Shown one piece after another: positions 1-6,976 of a stretch of 14,937 bases of DNA. The translations under genes and the position numbers were made by a program. Source of the stretch: Chloroflexota bacterium (GTDB taxonomy: Bacteria > Chloroflexota > Dehalococcoidia > JACQGW01); the NCBI GenBank assembly GCA_016199325.1, contig JACQGW010000166.1:1-14937 (forward strand). Direction: 5' to 3'. Numbering within the stretch: the stretch's first letter is position 1; each line of letters opens with the position of its first letter. Below the pieces are notes generated by a model. The model saw nothing but the letters and a program-made list of their open reading frames with translations. It searched no databases and was not told the DNA's origin.

Positions 1-1975
1 CCCGACCCCTGCCCCCCGACCCCCAGATCAGGTCGCGGGGGATGTCGTCCAGGAAGCGGGAGGGCTCGCGTGGCGCTCCGGTGCCGTAGAGCGCCCGCCG
101 GGAGGCCCGGCTCAGGTAGAGCTGATCCTTCGCCCGCGTGATCCCCACGTAGCAGAGCCGCCGCTCCTCTTCCATCTGGTTGGGATCGTCGAGCGAGCGG
201 GAGTGCGGCAGCGTCCCCTCTTCCATGCCCGCCAGGAAGACGACGGGAAACTCCAGCCCCTTGGCGGCGTGCAGCGTGATGAGCGTGACGGCGTCGACCT
301 CGCCGTCGTAGGCGTCGACTTCGGCGACGAGCGCGACCCGTTCGAGGAGCGCGGCCAGTGCCACTGCCGGCGCCAGATCGGCGAACTCCCGTGCGACGTT
401 GCGCAGCTCCAGCAGGTTCTCCCACCGCTCCTCGCCTTCCCGGGATCCATCGGCCAGCGCCTCCCGGTAGCCGGAGCGGGTAAGCACGTAGTCGAGCAGG
501 TCGACGATGCCCAGCTCGTCGCGCCGGGCGCGGAAGTCCTCGATCAGCGCGAGGAACTCGACCAGCCGCCGTTTCGTCGCCCCCTCGAACGCCGGCCCGT
601 CCTGGCCGGCGTCCTCCTCGCCGCCGCCGCGAACCCGCTCCAGGACGGTCGTGACGGAGACGTCATGTCTCAGAGCGGCGTTCAGGAGCTTGTCGACCGT
701 CTTCTCGCCGATGCCCCTGGGCGGCACGTTGACGATCCGCTGGAGGCTCAGGCTGTCGTGCGGGTTCTGAATGAGCCGCAGGTAGGCGATGGCGTCCTTG
801 ATCTCCTTCCGCTGGTAGAAGCGGGTGCCGCTCACCAGGCGATAGGGGATGCCGTAGCGGATGAACGCCTCCTCGATGGCGCGGGATTGCGCGTTCGTCC
901 GGTAGAGCACGGCGCAATCCCGCGGGTGGTAGTCGCCGGCGGACAGCCGCTCGATCTCCCGCACGATCTGCGTCCCCTCCTCGCGCTCGTCGTAGGCTTC
1001 GAGGAGCCGGATCGGCTCGCCGCGCCCGTTCTCCGTGAAAAGCGTGCGCGGAATCCGCTGGGTGTTCAGCTCGATGAGCCGATCGGCGGCGGTCAGGATC
1101 GTCTGGGTCGAGCGGTAGTTCTGCTCCAGCTTGATCAGCCGGGCGTCCGGGAAGTCCTTCTGGAACGCGAGCATGTTGCGGACGTCGGCCGACCGCCAGC
1201 TATAGATCGATTGGTCGGCGTCGCCGACGACGCAGACGTTCCGGTGGCGCCCGGCCAGCGTCTTGACGAGCGCATACTGGACCGGCGAGGTGTCCTGGAA
1301 CTCGTCGACGAGGACGTGGACGTACCGTTCCTGGTAGCGACTGCGCACCGCCGGGTTCGCCTCCCACAGCTCGATCGTCCAGGTGAGCAGATCGTCGAAG
1401 TCGAGCGCGGTGTTCGACCAGAGCAGGTCCCTGTACCGGCTGTAGACCCGACTGACGACCTCCTCGAAATAGGTGCCGGCCCTGGTCCGGAGCTGCTCGG
1501 GCGTCACCATCTGGTTCTTGGCGCGGGAGATGGCGGCCAGGACGGACCGGGGGGTGACGCGCCGCTCGTCGAGCGAGAGGTCTTTGAACGCCTGCTTGAT
1601 CAGACTGATCTGGTCGTCGTCGTCGAAGATGACGAAGCGGCTGTCGAGCCCGAGGTGCTCGCCCTCCCGCCGGAGGATGCGGACGCAGATGGCGTGGAAC
1701 GTCCCGATGGTCAGGTGGTCGGCCCGATCGCCGAGCAGGCGGACCAGCCGCTCTTTCATCTCGTTGGCGGCCTTGTTGGTGAAGGTGACCGCCATCATCG
1801 CGTACGGGCTCACGCCGCAGACGCGGATGAGGTAGGCGATCCGATGGGTGATGACCCGCGTCTTGCCGCTGCCCGGTCCGGCGACGACGAGCACCGGTCC
1901 ATCAATCGCCTGAACGGCCTCACGCTGCGGCGGATTCAAGCCGCTCAGGATGGTCTGGTCGTGTGGGTTCAGCAT
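1..1975 (-). CDS. pcrA: UvrD/PcrA-type superfamily 1 DNA helicase, 3' end cut by window
   Basis: ATP-dependent 3'-5' DNA helicase of the UvrD/PcrA/Rep family, acting in repair and in clearing proteins from DNA. About 658 residues are present and the frame stays open to the window edge, so roughly the last 60-90 residues of a usual 720-750 aa protein are missing. Visible motifs are Walker A GPGSGKT (33-39), the Q-motif region LNPPQREAV (13-21), motif Ia TFTNKAANEM (64-73), Walker B VDEFQDTS (223-230), motif III GDADQSIYSWR (251-261) and QNYRS (285-289). Near the end are motif V (HAAKGLEFPVVF) and motif VI (RLCYVGITRAK). Start: the ATG at 1975 gives the usual PcrA N-terminus. It lies 7 nt from a TATAAT box with no ribosome binding site, so the mRNA is probably leaderless. 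The last codons read through a 7-bp repeat and encode a Gly/Arg-rich stretch where PcrA proteins normally have a flexible linker. Family assignment is firm; pcrA versus uvrD is a naming choice. Confidence 0.95.
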   Translation of the reverse strand, partial: MLNPHDQTILSGLNPPQREAVQAIDGPVLVVAGPGSGKTRVITHRIAYLIRVCGVSPYAMMAVTFTNKAANEMKERLVRLLGDRADHLTIGTFHAICVRILRREGEHLGLDSRFVIFDDDDQISLIKQAFKDLSLDERRVTPRSVLAAISRAKNQMVTPEQLRTRAGTYFEEVVSRVYSRYRDLLWSNTALDFDDLLTWTIELWEANPAVRSRYQERYVHVLVDEFQDTSPVQYALVKTLAGRHRNVCVVGDADQSIYSWRSADVRNMLAFQKDFPDARLIKLEQNYRSTQTILTAADRLIELNTQRIPRTLFTENGRGEPIRLLEAYDEREEGTQIVREIERLSAGDYHPRDCAVLYRTNAQSRAIEEAFIRYGIPYRLVSGTRFYQRKEIKDAIAYLRLIQNPHDSLSLQRIVNVPPRGIGEKTVDKLLNAALRHDVSVTTVLERVRGGGEEDAGQDGPAFEGATKRRLVEFLALIEDFRARRDELGIVDLLDYVLTRSGYREALADGSREGEERWENLLELRNVAREFADLAPAVALAALLERVALVAEVDAYDGEVDAVTLITLHAAKGLEFPVVFLAGMEEGTLPHSRSLDDPNQMEEERRLCYVGITRAKDQLYLSRASRRALYGTGAPREPSRFLDDIPRDLIWGSGGRGR
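3..23. repeat. CGACCCC heptanucleotide repeat at the left edge
   Basis: CGACCCC, TGCCCCC and CGACCCC in tandem, inside the open reading frame of the helicase, where they encode a Gly/Arg-rich segment. Confidence 0.75.
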
Positions 1976-1982
1976 CGGATTG

Positions 1983-1991
1983 ATTATACCA
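1983..1991 (-). promoter_or_regulatory. Extended -10 promoter of the helicase gene, leaderless
   Basis: On the minus strand the sequence reads TGG-TATAAT: a perfect -10 hexamer (1983-1988) preceded by the TGn extended -10 motif. The helicase ATG begins 7 nt downstream at 1975, so the expected transcription start falls at or one base before the start codon. No convincing -35 is seen at the right distance, which is tolerable for extended -10 promoters. No Shine-Dalgarno sequence precedes the ATG. Confidence 0.6.
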
Positions 1992-2033
1992 GGTTTGCGG
2001 TTCCTGGTTTCTGGTTGCTGGTTTCTGGTGGTG
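1991..2033. repeat. Degenerate 7-bp tandem repeat (TTTCTGG type)
   Basis: Between the metallopeptidase stop codon and the helicase promoter, GGTTTC/CTGG units recur with a period of about 7 bp (GGTTCCT, GGTTTCT, GGTTGCT, GGTTTCT). The same motif recurs at 6868-6958, 7497-7562 and 13083-13136. It starts right after the stop codon of the upstream gene and leads into the -10 of the next. Confidence 0.75.
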
Positions 2034-2789
2034 TCAGATCGTCAGGCTCGGCCCGATCTCTTTGAGATGGGCACGTTGGAGCTGGTAGTCGGGCATCAGT
2101 TTTGCCACTTCCGCCCAGAAGGCGGGGGAATGGTTGCGCACGCGCAGGTGGGCGAGCTCGTGGACGACGACGTAGTCGACGACCGCCGGCGGCGCCAGGA
2201 TGAGGCGCCAGTTGAACCGCAGCGTGCCGTCGGCGCTGCAGCTTCCCCACCGCTTGCGCTGGTTCCGGATCAGGACGAGGGACACGCTCAAGCCGGCCAG
2301 CCCGGCCCAATGCCGGACCCGCTGGAGGATCTCCTCTGCCGCGCGCTCGGCGTACCAGCGCACGACCGCGCGCTCGACGTCGATCCGGCGCTCCTCCCCG
2401 ACCAGGCGCGCCGGCACCGTCAGCGAGAGGCTCGACCGGTCGCAGGCGACGACGGTTCGCCGGACGTCGGCGTCCAGGACCGAGAGGGGCAGATGCTGGC
2501 CGAGGAACGGGAGCGATTCGCCGCCGACGAACTCCTTGCGGCGGGGCTGGAGGAGCTGTCTCGACGTCTGCTGGACGATCCAGGCGGCCCGTTTCGCGAC
2601 GATCTCCCGAATCTCCGCGGCCGGCGCGCGCATCGGCGCTGCGACGACGACGCCCTTGTCCGGGTCCACGCGGATCTCGACGGTCTTCCGCCGCCGGCGG
2701 CTCCGGACGACGGTGTACTCGATGATGGTCCCCCCGACCTGCACCCGGCCGCGCTGGGCCGTCGGGGACGGCTTCCGATCTACGGACAA
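2034..2789 (-). CDS. YgjP-like zinc metallopeptidase (M48/DUF45, SprT-like)
   Basis: Predicted cytoplasmic zinc metallopeptidase of the YgjP/DUF45 group; the substrate is unknown for most of the family. The 251-aa product (family usual 230-250) has the hallmark RKRWGSC (178-184), followed by LRFNWRLILAP, then the zinc motif HELAH (210-214; H210 and H214 ligands, E211 catalytic) and the third ligand region NHSPAFW (219-225). The N-terminal third has the basic RSRRRRKTVEIRV strand typical of the family. The start is uncertain. The TTG at 2789 gives a full-length frame but overlaps the MazF-like remnant by 10 nt and has no clear RBS. A GTG near residue 16 would give a protein starting at the usual family N-terminus. 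Family call is secure; function in this cell is not known. Confidence 0.9.
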   Translation of the reverse strand: MSVDRKPSPTAQRGRVQVGGTIIEYTVVRSRRRRKTVEIRVDPDKGVVVAAPMRAPAAEIREIVAKRAAWIVQQTSRQLLQPRRKEFVGGESLPFLGQHLPLSVLDADVRRTVVACDRSSLSLTVPARLVGEERRIDVERAVVRWYAERAAEEILQRVRHWAGLAGLSVSLVLIRNQRKRWGSCSADGTLRFNWRLILAPPAVVDYVVVHELAHLRVRNHSPAFWAEVAKLMPDYQLQRAHLKEIGPSLTI

Positions 2790-2909
2790 TATCTGATCCC
2801 GAGGGCGAAATGGACGGCCCGGTCAACCGTCCGTAGCTTCTCCGAACGCAGGCGCACGATCAACGTGTCGAGCCATTCCTTTCGAAATCGCCACTTCTCC
2901 GCGTCTATT
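2780..2909 (-). pseudogene. Remnant of a MazF/PemK-type toxin gene
   Basis: Directly after the antitoxin stop codon, one minus-strand frame encodes LRSEKLRTVDRAVHFALG just before a stop at 2780. This matches the well-known C-terminal helix pattern of MazF ribonucleases (LSxEKMxxVDRALRFALGL). In a different frame, right at the antitoxin stop, RRGEVAI resembles the MazF N-terminus (RRGEVWW). Only about 130 nt are present where MazF needs about 330, so the central RNase barrel seems deleted and the ends are frameshifted. The position downstream of an RHH antitoxin is the standard operon order. The C-terminal match is the stronger evidence; the N-terminal match is short and could be chance. Confidence 0.5.
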
Positions 2910-3162
2910 ACCAGGGTAGCTCGGAGAGGCGTTCGCGTGCAACGTCGTCGGACCAGCCGCACTCCTCCTCGGTCTGGGGGCGCCGGCGATAGGCATGGAC
3001 GTAGCGATCGAGGTCCGCCTGTTCTTCCGCGTCTCGGAGGGCCTGTTCGAGCAGGCGACGAACCACCGCGCTCCGGCTCTCCGCATTCCTCGCGAGTTTC
3101 CGATCCAGGGCTTGGAGAAGGTCAGCAGGTATACTCACGGTCAGTCGACTCATCCTTGTCAC
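2908..3162 (-). CDS. Ribbon-helix-helix (CopG/MetJ-type) antitoxin
   Basis: Small 84-aa DNA-binding protein. Residues 4-45 fit a ribbon-helix-helix fold: the strand SRLTVSIPADLLQALD, then a helix and the NAESRSAVVRRLLEQAL helix pair. The acidic, Trp-ending C-terminal tail (SDDVARERLSELPW) is the kind of segment that binds and neutralises a MazF toxin. The GTG at 3162 is chosen because GAGGAG sits 5 nt upstream; an ATG three codons on (3153) is also possible. Antitoxins of this type usually repress their own operon, and two palindromic sequences lie upstream. The expected toxin partner seems reduced to a remnant, so this antitoxin may be an orphan kept as a regulator or as protection against related toxins. 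Confidence 0.85.
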   Translation of the reverse strand: MTRMSRLTVSIPADLLQALDRKLARNAESRSAVVRRLLEQALRDAEEQADLDRYVHAYRRRPQTEEECGWSDDVARERLSELPW

Positions 3163-3181
3163 GTCGTCTCCTCACCCTGTT

Positions 3182-3229
3182 CATACGATCGTGCGTATCA
3201 TGTGCATACACCAGTATGACAGATCTGTC
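3182..3229. promoter_or_regulatory. Candidate operator palindromes upstream of the RHH antitoxin
   Basis: Two symmetric sequences lie 20-70 bp upstream of the antitoxin start. One is ATACGATCGTGCGTAT, an imperfect palindrome with 12 of 16 positions symmetric. The other is the perfect 12-bp palindrome GACAGATCTGTC at 3218-3229. Related GTATGCAC and GATACGCAC steps lie between them. Autoregulation through such sites is typical of RHH antitoxins. No confident -35/-10 pair could be fixed here. Confidence 0.35.
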
Positions 3230-3295
3230 GAGAAGATGCAGCCGGACGCAGAGGGCACTGACGGCTGTCACGCTGGCACCTTAAGGTTTGAGCAG

Positions 3296-4252
3296 TCAGC
3301 CGGTTGGCGTGTAGAAACGCAGGAACTTCGCCAGCGGTGGGACGGTCTCCTCGTTGTGTGTCACGAAGCAGAGGTGGCCGCCGCCCTTTATGGCGACGAG
3401 CTTGGCGCCGGGGATAGTTTGGGCCGAGAACTCGCCGTGGGCGAAGGGCACCGTCGGGTCGGCGGTGCCGTGGAGCACCAGCGTCGGCGCCGCAATCCGC
3501 TCCAACGGGTAGGCGGTGAGATCGGCGGCCTGCTCGACGTCGTTCAGCATGCCGGGGCGGCGCAGGCTGGTCGGGAAGGACTCCATGATCCCCCGAACGA
3601 TCTCGCTCCTCGTCGGGTCCTGCGCGAGATCGCGCCGGAGCTCCAGCCCGATCCCGTCCATCGCCAGCAGGCGGTCGCCGGCCGTCTTCGTCAGCAGCCA
3701 GGGCAGCAGATCCGACTGGAGGAGCAGGTGCAGGAAAATCTCCATGCGGACAGAGCGGGGCGGCGGCGGCTGGCTGATGGCAGAGACGAGCACCAGCCCC
3801 CAGCAGCGGTCCGGATAGCGCAGCGCAAATTGGAGGGCGGACGGGCCGCCGATCGAAACCCCCATGACGGCGACCTGCGCAATCCCCAGCGCGTCCAGCA
3901 GCGCCGCGTAGGCGTCCGCCTGCGCCTGGAAGGTCCGGTCGCCCAGCGGAGAGCGCAGGTAGCCGAAGCGGGAGGGCGCGATGAACTGGAATCCGTCGAC
4001 CAGCCGGGCAAGCAACATTCCTTGGTCGTAGCCGCCCCCGGCCCCGTGGGAGATCAGCACCGTCGGACCGCATCCCCGCATGGCGTATTCGACCTTGCCG
4101 CACACCGTGTCGGCGATCTGACTATCGGCCAGGAGCCGCGCCATGGCCTCGCGCTTCTGCTTCTGATACCGGAGAAGCGTCCCCGCCATGCCGGCAGCCG
4201 CGCCGGCAGCTCCCGCTGCGGCTCCTAGCGCGATCCAGCGCGTCCTGTTCAT
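3296..4252 (-). CDS. Alpha/beta hydrolase with N-terminal membrane anchor
   Basis: Serine hydrolase of the alpha/beta-hydrolase fold, 318 aa. An Ala/Gly-rich hydrophobic segment (residues 6-27) looks like a membrane anchor or uncleaved signal, so the catalytic domain may lie outside the membrane. The oxyanion region is SHGAGGGYDQG (68-78). The nucleophile elbow is GVSIGG with Ser133; likely acid Asp265 in HGTADPTVP and base His293 in GGGHL. A helical cap spans roughly 160-240. The start ATG overlaps the stop of the upstream amidohydrolase as ATGA (4249-4252), so the two are translationally coupled and likely act in one catabolic pathway. The fold and triad are clear. The substrate (ester, amide, lactone) cannot be read from the sequence. 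Confidence 0.9.
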   Translation of the reverse strand: MNRTRWIALGAAAGAAGAAAGMAGTLLRYQKQKREAMARLLADSQIADTVCGKVEYAMRGCGPTVLISHGAGGGYDQGMLLARLVDGFQFIAPSRFGYLRSPLGDRTFQAQADAYAALLDALGIAQVAVMGVSIGGPSALQFALRYPDRCWGLVLVSAISQPPPPRSVRMEIFLHLLLQSDLLPWLLTKTAGDRLLAMDGIGLELRRDLAQDPTRSEIVRGIMESFPTSLRRPGMLNDVEQAADLTAYPLERIAAPTLVLHGTADPTVPFAHGEFSAQTIPGAKLVAIKGGGHLCFVTHNEETVPPLAKFLRFYTPTG

Positions 4253-5700
4253 GTGCCCCCCTTCTCTCGGAACGCCGGGTAGAGCTGCGGCGAGAGCGCG
4301 TCGGCGCTGCGGCCGATCCGGTCGACGGATCCGATCCGGTCCCACATCCGCTCGCCGGCCGCCTGGAGGCGCCGGGCGAGGTGCTTCACGTCCACGCCCG
4401 GGATCTCGCCGCCGCGCACGACGATCCGGCCGTCGACCATTACCGTGTCGACGTCGCCGGCCTGCGCGTTGTAGACGAGGTTCTTGATGGGATCGCGCAC
4501 CGGCGCCATGGAGAGCGTCTCGGCGTCCCAGATCACGAGGTCCGCCTTCGCCCCCGGCGCGATCCGCCCGAGGTCGTCCCGCCCCAGCGCCCGGGCGCCG
4601 CCGAGTGTCGCCGCGTTGAAGCCATCGGCCGCGCCGGTGAGTTCGGTGTTCCGATCCACGATCTTGGTAACCACCGCCGCGAACTTCAGCGCCTCGATCA
4701 TGCTCTGGGGGCAGGTATCTGTCCCCAGGGCCACGTTCACGCCGGCGCGCAGGTATTTGCCGAAGCTCTCCATCGCAATGCCCCGCCGGGCGAACACCCA
4801 GACGGCGTGGGCGACCGAGGTGCCCGTGTCGGCCAGGATGCGAACGTCGTCGGCGGCGTAGTTGGCCCAACTGGAGCCGCCGACGATGATGGCGTGGCCC
4901 AGGATCGTCCGCGGGCCGAGGAAGCCGATCTCGTTCAGCCACTCGATGGGCGTCAGCCCGTGGCGGCGGGTCATCTCCTGGAACTCGTTGACGGATTGTG
5001 AGGCGTGGAGCGTCAGCGGGATGCCCAGGTGGTCCGACGCCGCCTTCGCCTGCTTCAAGAGCGCGGGAGTGCAGGTGTCGACCTGCGCCGGGCTGATGAT
5101 CCCGCGAATGCGGTCGCCGTAGGCGCCCTGGTGTTTCTCGACGAAGGCGACGGCCCGGCGCAAGCCCTCTTCCCCGGCGGCTTCGTCCCACTCGTACTTC
5201 ACCGTCCTGCCGTCGTCGGTGAACCAACGGCCCGAGCGGAAGCCGGGGCCGACGTACATGCGGAGGCCGCTCTCGCCGGCGCGCTGCACGGCGTAGTCGC
5301 CGAAGCCACCCAGCTCACAGACCGTCGTGCAGCCGGTCTTGAGGATCTCTGCCATCGAGAAGTCGATACATGCCTGCGTCGCCTCCTCGTCCTGGGCGGC
5401 GGCGCGCGCCGGCAGCATCTCGAACAGGCCGGACAGGTAGAAGTTCCGCGGGCCGACGTCCTCGATGAACGATTTGTCGAGAGGCGAGCCGGCCAGATGG
5501 GCATGGCAACTGATGAGACCGGGCGTCACGATCTTGTTCGTCGCGTCGACGATCTCGTCTGCCTCACCCTCGAACGTCCGTCCAACCTGGACGATGGTGT
5601 TCCCTTCGACGACGACGACCCCGTCGCGCAGGGAGCGGTGCCCACCGTTCTGGTAGGCGACGATGTGGGAGGCGCGTACTACAGTGCGGCGACCTGGCAT
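4249..5700 (-). CDS. Metal-dependent amidohydrolase (ATZ/TRZ, cytosine deaminase-like superfamily)
   Basis: Metal-dependent hydrolase or deaminase of the amidohydrolase superfamily, 483 aa, cytoplasmic. Family signatures are GLISCHAHLAG with metal ligands His66 and His68, His232 in LHASQS, His269 in ILGHAIIV, and Asp328 in LGTDT. A C-terminal beta-sandwich follows (AKADLVIWD, then VMVDGRIVVRGG). In ATZ/TRZ-type deaminases the third His is usually followed three residues later by a catalytic Glu; here that position is Gln235, so a classical deaminase mechanism is doubtful. Start: of two ATGs (5706, 5700), 5700 has GAGG 8 nt upstream. Upstream in-frame ATGs fall in the heptad repeat or in the promoter -10. 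It is the first gene of an operon with the alpha/beta hydrolase and divergent from an ornithine cyclodeaminase-like enzyme, which suggests breakdown of a cyclic or acylated nitrogen compound. The substrate is not inferable. Confidence 0.9.
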   Translation of the reverse strand: MPGRRTVVRASHIVAYQNGGHRSLRDGVVVVEGNTIVQVGRTFEGEADEIVDATNKIVTPGLISCHAHLAGSPLDKSFIEDVGPRNFYLSGLFEMLPARAAAQDEEATQACIDFSMAEILKTGCTTVCELGGFGDYAVQRAGESGLRMYVGPGFRSGRWFTDDGRTVKYEWDEAAGEEGLRRAVAFVEKHQGAYGDRIRGIISPAQVDTCTPALLKQAKAASDHLGIPLTLHASQSVNEFQEMTRRHGLTPIEWLNEIGFLGPRTILGHAIIVGGSSWANYAADDVRILADTGTSVAHAVWVFARRGIAMESFGKYLRAGVNVALGTDTCPQSMIEALKFAAVVTKIVDRNTELTGAADGFNAATLGGARALGRDDLGRIAPGAKADLVIWDAETLSMAPVRDPIKNLVYNAQAGDVDTVMVDGRIVVRGGEIPGVDVKHLARRLQAAGERMWDRIGSVDRIGRSADALSPQLYPAFREKGGT

Positions 5701-5713
5701 TGGCATATCCTCA

Positions 5714-5741
5714 TGACGCATGACGTATGACGTATGACGCC
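5714..5741. repeat. Four TGACGYM heptanucleotide repeats in the amidohydrolase leader
   Basis: TGACGCA, TGACGTA, TGACGTA and TGACGCC run without a gap (5714-5741). They lie between the amidohydrolase promoter and its RBS, so they are transcribed as leader RNA. The unit length of 7 is the same as in the other tandem repeats of the window, although the sequence differs. Confidence 0.8.
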
Positions 5742-5764
5742 GTGACAACCGGCCCCACAGGCGG

Positions 5765-5793
5765 ATCATACCGCGCCGCCGCCGGTTTGCCAA
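5765..5793 (-). promoter_or_regulatory. Promoter of the amidohydrolase/hydrolase operon
   Basis: On the minus strand: TTGGCA (-35, 5788-5793), a 17-bp spacer, then TATGAT (-10, 5765-5770). Transcription should start near 5758, giving a leader of about 55 nt that contains the TGACGTA repeats. The -35 overlaps that of the divergent plus-strand promoter. Confidence 0.6.
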
Positions 5794-5816
5794 TCCTGGG
5801 GTGCCCGTGCTACACT
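5787..5816 (+). promoter_or_regulatory. Promoter of the ornithine cyclodeaminase-like gene
   Basis: TTGCCA (-35, 5787-5792), an 18-bp spacer, and TACACT (-10, 5811-5816) on the plus strand. The expected start is near 5823. The -35 hexamer is offset by one base from the minus-strand -35. Confidence 0.55.
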
Positions 5817-5834
5817 CGCGACGGTGAGGGATTT

Positions 5835-5856
5835 GGGGACGGCCGTCCCCGGAGGT
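5835..5856 (+). promoter_or_regulatory. 16-bp perfect palindrome abutting the Shine-Dalgarno sequence
   Basis: GGGGACGGCCGTCCCC (5835-5850) is a perfect palindrome that ends exactly where the SD sequence GGAGGT (5851-5856) begins; the ATG follows 5 nt later. As DNA it could be an operator for a dimeric regulator just downstream of the promoter. As RNA it could fold against the ribosome binding site. Confidence 0.5.
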
Positions 5857-5861
5857 AACAG

Positions 5862-6842
5862 ATGCTGGTGATCAGTCGGGCCGACATTCGGAAGGCGGTG
5901 ACGATGCGCGACGGCATCGACGCGGCGAGGGATGCGTTCGTCGCACTGGCGACCGGGCAGGCCGTCGTCCCGCTGCGGGCGCACATCCCAACCGGCAGCG
6001 GTATGGCGCTCTTTATGCCCGCCTTCGAGCGCGACTCGGCCGCCGTGGGCGTCAAGGTCGGATGCATCAATCCCGCCAACCCGCAACTGGGGCTGCCGAC
6101 GGTGCAGGCGGTGGTCTTTCTGATGGATGGATCGACGGGAACGCCCGCCGCCGTCGTCGAAGGCACGTTCCTGACCCAGTTCCGCACCGGCGCGGCGATG
6201 GGCCTGGGCGCCGAGCTGCTGGCGCTGCCCGACGCCACCACGGTGGCGCTCTTCGGCGCCGGCGCAACCGCGCAGACGAGCCTCTGGGCCGTTTGCGCCG
6301 TCCGCCCGATCCGCGAGGTCCGCGTCGTTCATCCGCACGCCGCGCGGTTTCCGGCGTTCCAGGAGGCGATGCAGGATTATCTGGGCGATGCCTGCCCGGT
6401 GCTCCGCCGTGTCGAATCGCCGGTCGAGGCCGTCCGCGGCGCCCAGATCGTCCTGACGGCGACGACGTCGCCGACGCCGCTCTTCCCCGGCGCAGCGGTC
6501 GAGCCGGGCACCTACGTCGGCGGCCTCGGCTCGTACACGCCGGACACCCGCGAGCTGGATACGGCGACGATCATGCGGTCCCGGCTCGTCGTGGACGCGC
6601 GCGAGGCGGCGCTCCACGAGCCGGGCGACGTGCTGATCCCCATCAAGGAAGGGCGGATCACCGCCGACCACATCTGGGCAGAGCTGGGCGAGATCGCCGC
6701 CGGCAGCCGGCCCGGCCGGACGCAGCCGGACGAGATCTTCGTCTTCAAGTCCGTCGGCAATGCCATTCAGGATCTGATGCTGGCGAACCGGATCTACCAG
6801 CGGGCGAAAACACAGGGGCTAGGGGCGCATGTCTCGCTGTAG
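5862..6842 (+). CDS. Ornithine cyclodeaminase / mu-crystallin family protein
   Basis: NAD(P)-dependent enzyme of the ornithine cyclodeaminase/mu-crystallin superfamily, 326 aa, the usual length. Members include ornithine cyclodeaminase, alanine dehydrogenase and ketimine or opine-type dehydrogenases. The Rossmann loop is FGAGATAQ (131-138). Residues that line up with the active site of ornithine cyclodeaminase are Lys65 (VGVKVG), Arg108 (FRTGA) and Asp228 (YTPDTREL), and the C-terminus carries the family motif FKSVGNAIQDL (295-305). The start is well supported by GGAGGT 5 nt upstream. It is divergent from the amidohydrolase operon and may be co-regulated with it. The members of this superfamily differ in substrate and cannot be told apart here, so I give no gene symbol. 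Confidence 0.92.
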   Translation: MLVISRADIRKAVTMRDGIDAARDAFVALATGQAVVPLRAHIPTGSGMALFMPAFERDSAAVGVKVGCINPANPQLGLPTVQAVVFLMDGSTGTPAAVVEGTFLTQFRTGAAMGLGAELLALPDATTVALFGAGATAQTSLWAVCAVRPIREVRVVHPHAARFPAFQEAMQDYLGDACPVLRRVESPVEAVRGAQIVLTATTSPTPLFPGAAVEPGTYVGGLGSYTPDTRELDTATIMRSRLVVDAREAALHEPGDVLIPIKEGRITADHIWAELGEIAAGSRPGRTQPDEIFVFKSVGNAIQDLMLANRIYQRAKTQGLGAHVSL

Positions 6843-6867
6843 CAGGGTCGAGAGCGATCGCAGCTCG

Positions 6868-6958
6868 TGGTTTCTGGTTTCTGGTTTCTGGTTTCTGGTT
6901 GACGACCGGGTGGCTCTCTATCAGGAACCAGGAGCCAGGAGCCAGAAACCAGCAGCCA
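6868..6958. repeat. Inverted pair of heptanucleotide repeat tracts
   Basis: The left arm (6868-6900) is four exact TTTCTGG units. The right arm (6923-6958) is the degenerate complement (CAGGAAC, CAGGAGC, CAGGAGC, CAGAAAC, CAGCAGC). The 22-bp centre has no repeat. The RNA could form a long imperfect hairpin. It starts 25 bp after the ornithine cyclodeaminase-like stop codon and ends just before the next gene. Confidence 0.75.
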
Positions 6959-6976
6959 CGCCCGCGGAGCGGCGGA

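Noticed and set aside
203..2065. 620-aa open frame on the plus strand
   Set aside because: It is antisense to the helicase, whose frame carries all superfamily 1 motifs. Long antisense frames are normal at this GC content.
2771..2790. CTTCCGATCT, the end of a common sequencing adapter
   Set aside because: The match is only 10 bases and the sequence is continuous coding for the metallopeptidase N-terminus; chance is the simplest explanation.
4253..5227. Upstream extension of the alpha/beta hydrolase frame
   Set aside because: It overlaps the amidohydrolase in another frame and reads as Arg-rich noise. The ATG at 4252 in an ATGA overlap is the natural start.
5701..5793. Earlier start codons for the amidohydrolase
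   Set aside because: The earliest ones lie upstream of or within the predicted -10, and the one in the heptad tract lacks a ribosome binding site.
6868..6958. CRISPR-like array
   Set aside because: Repeat units are 7 bp and directly adjacent, with no spacers and no cas genes nearby.
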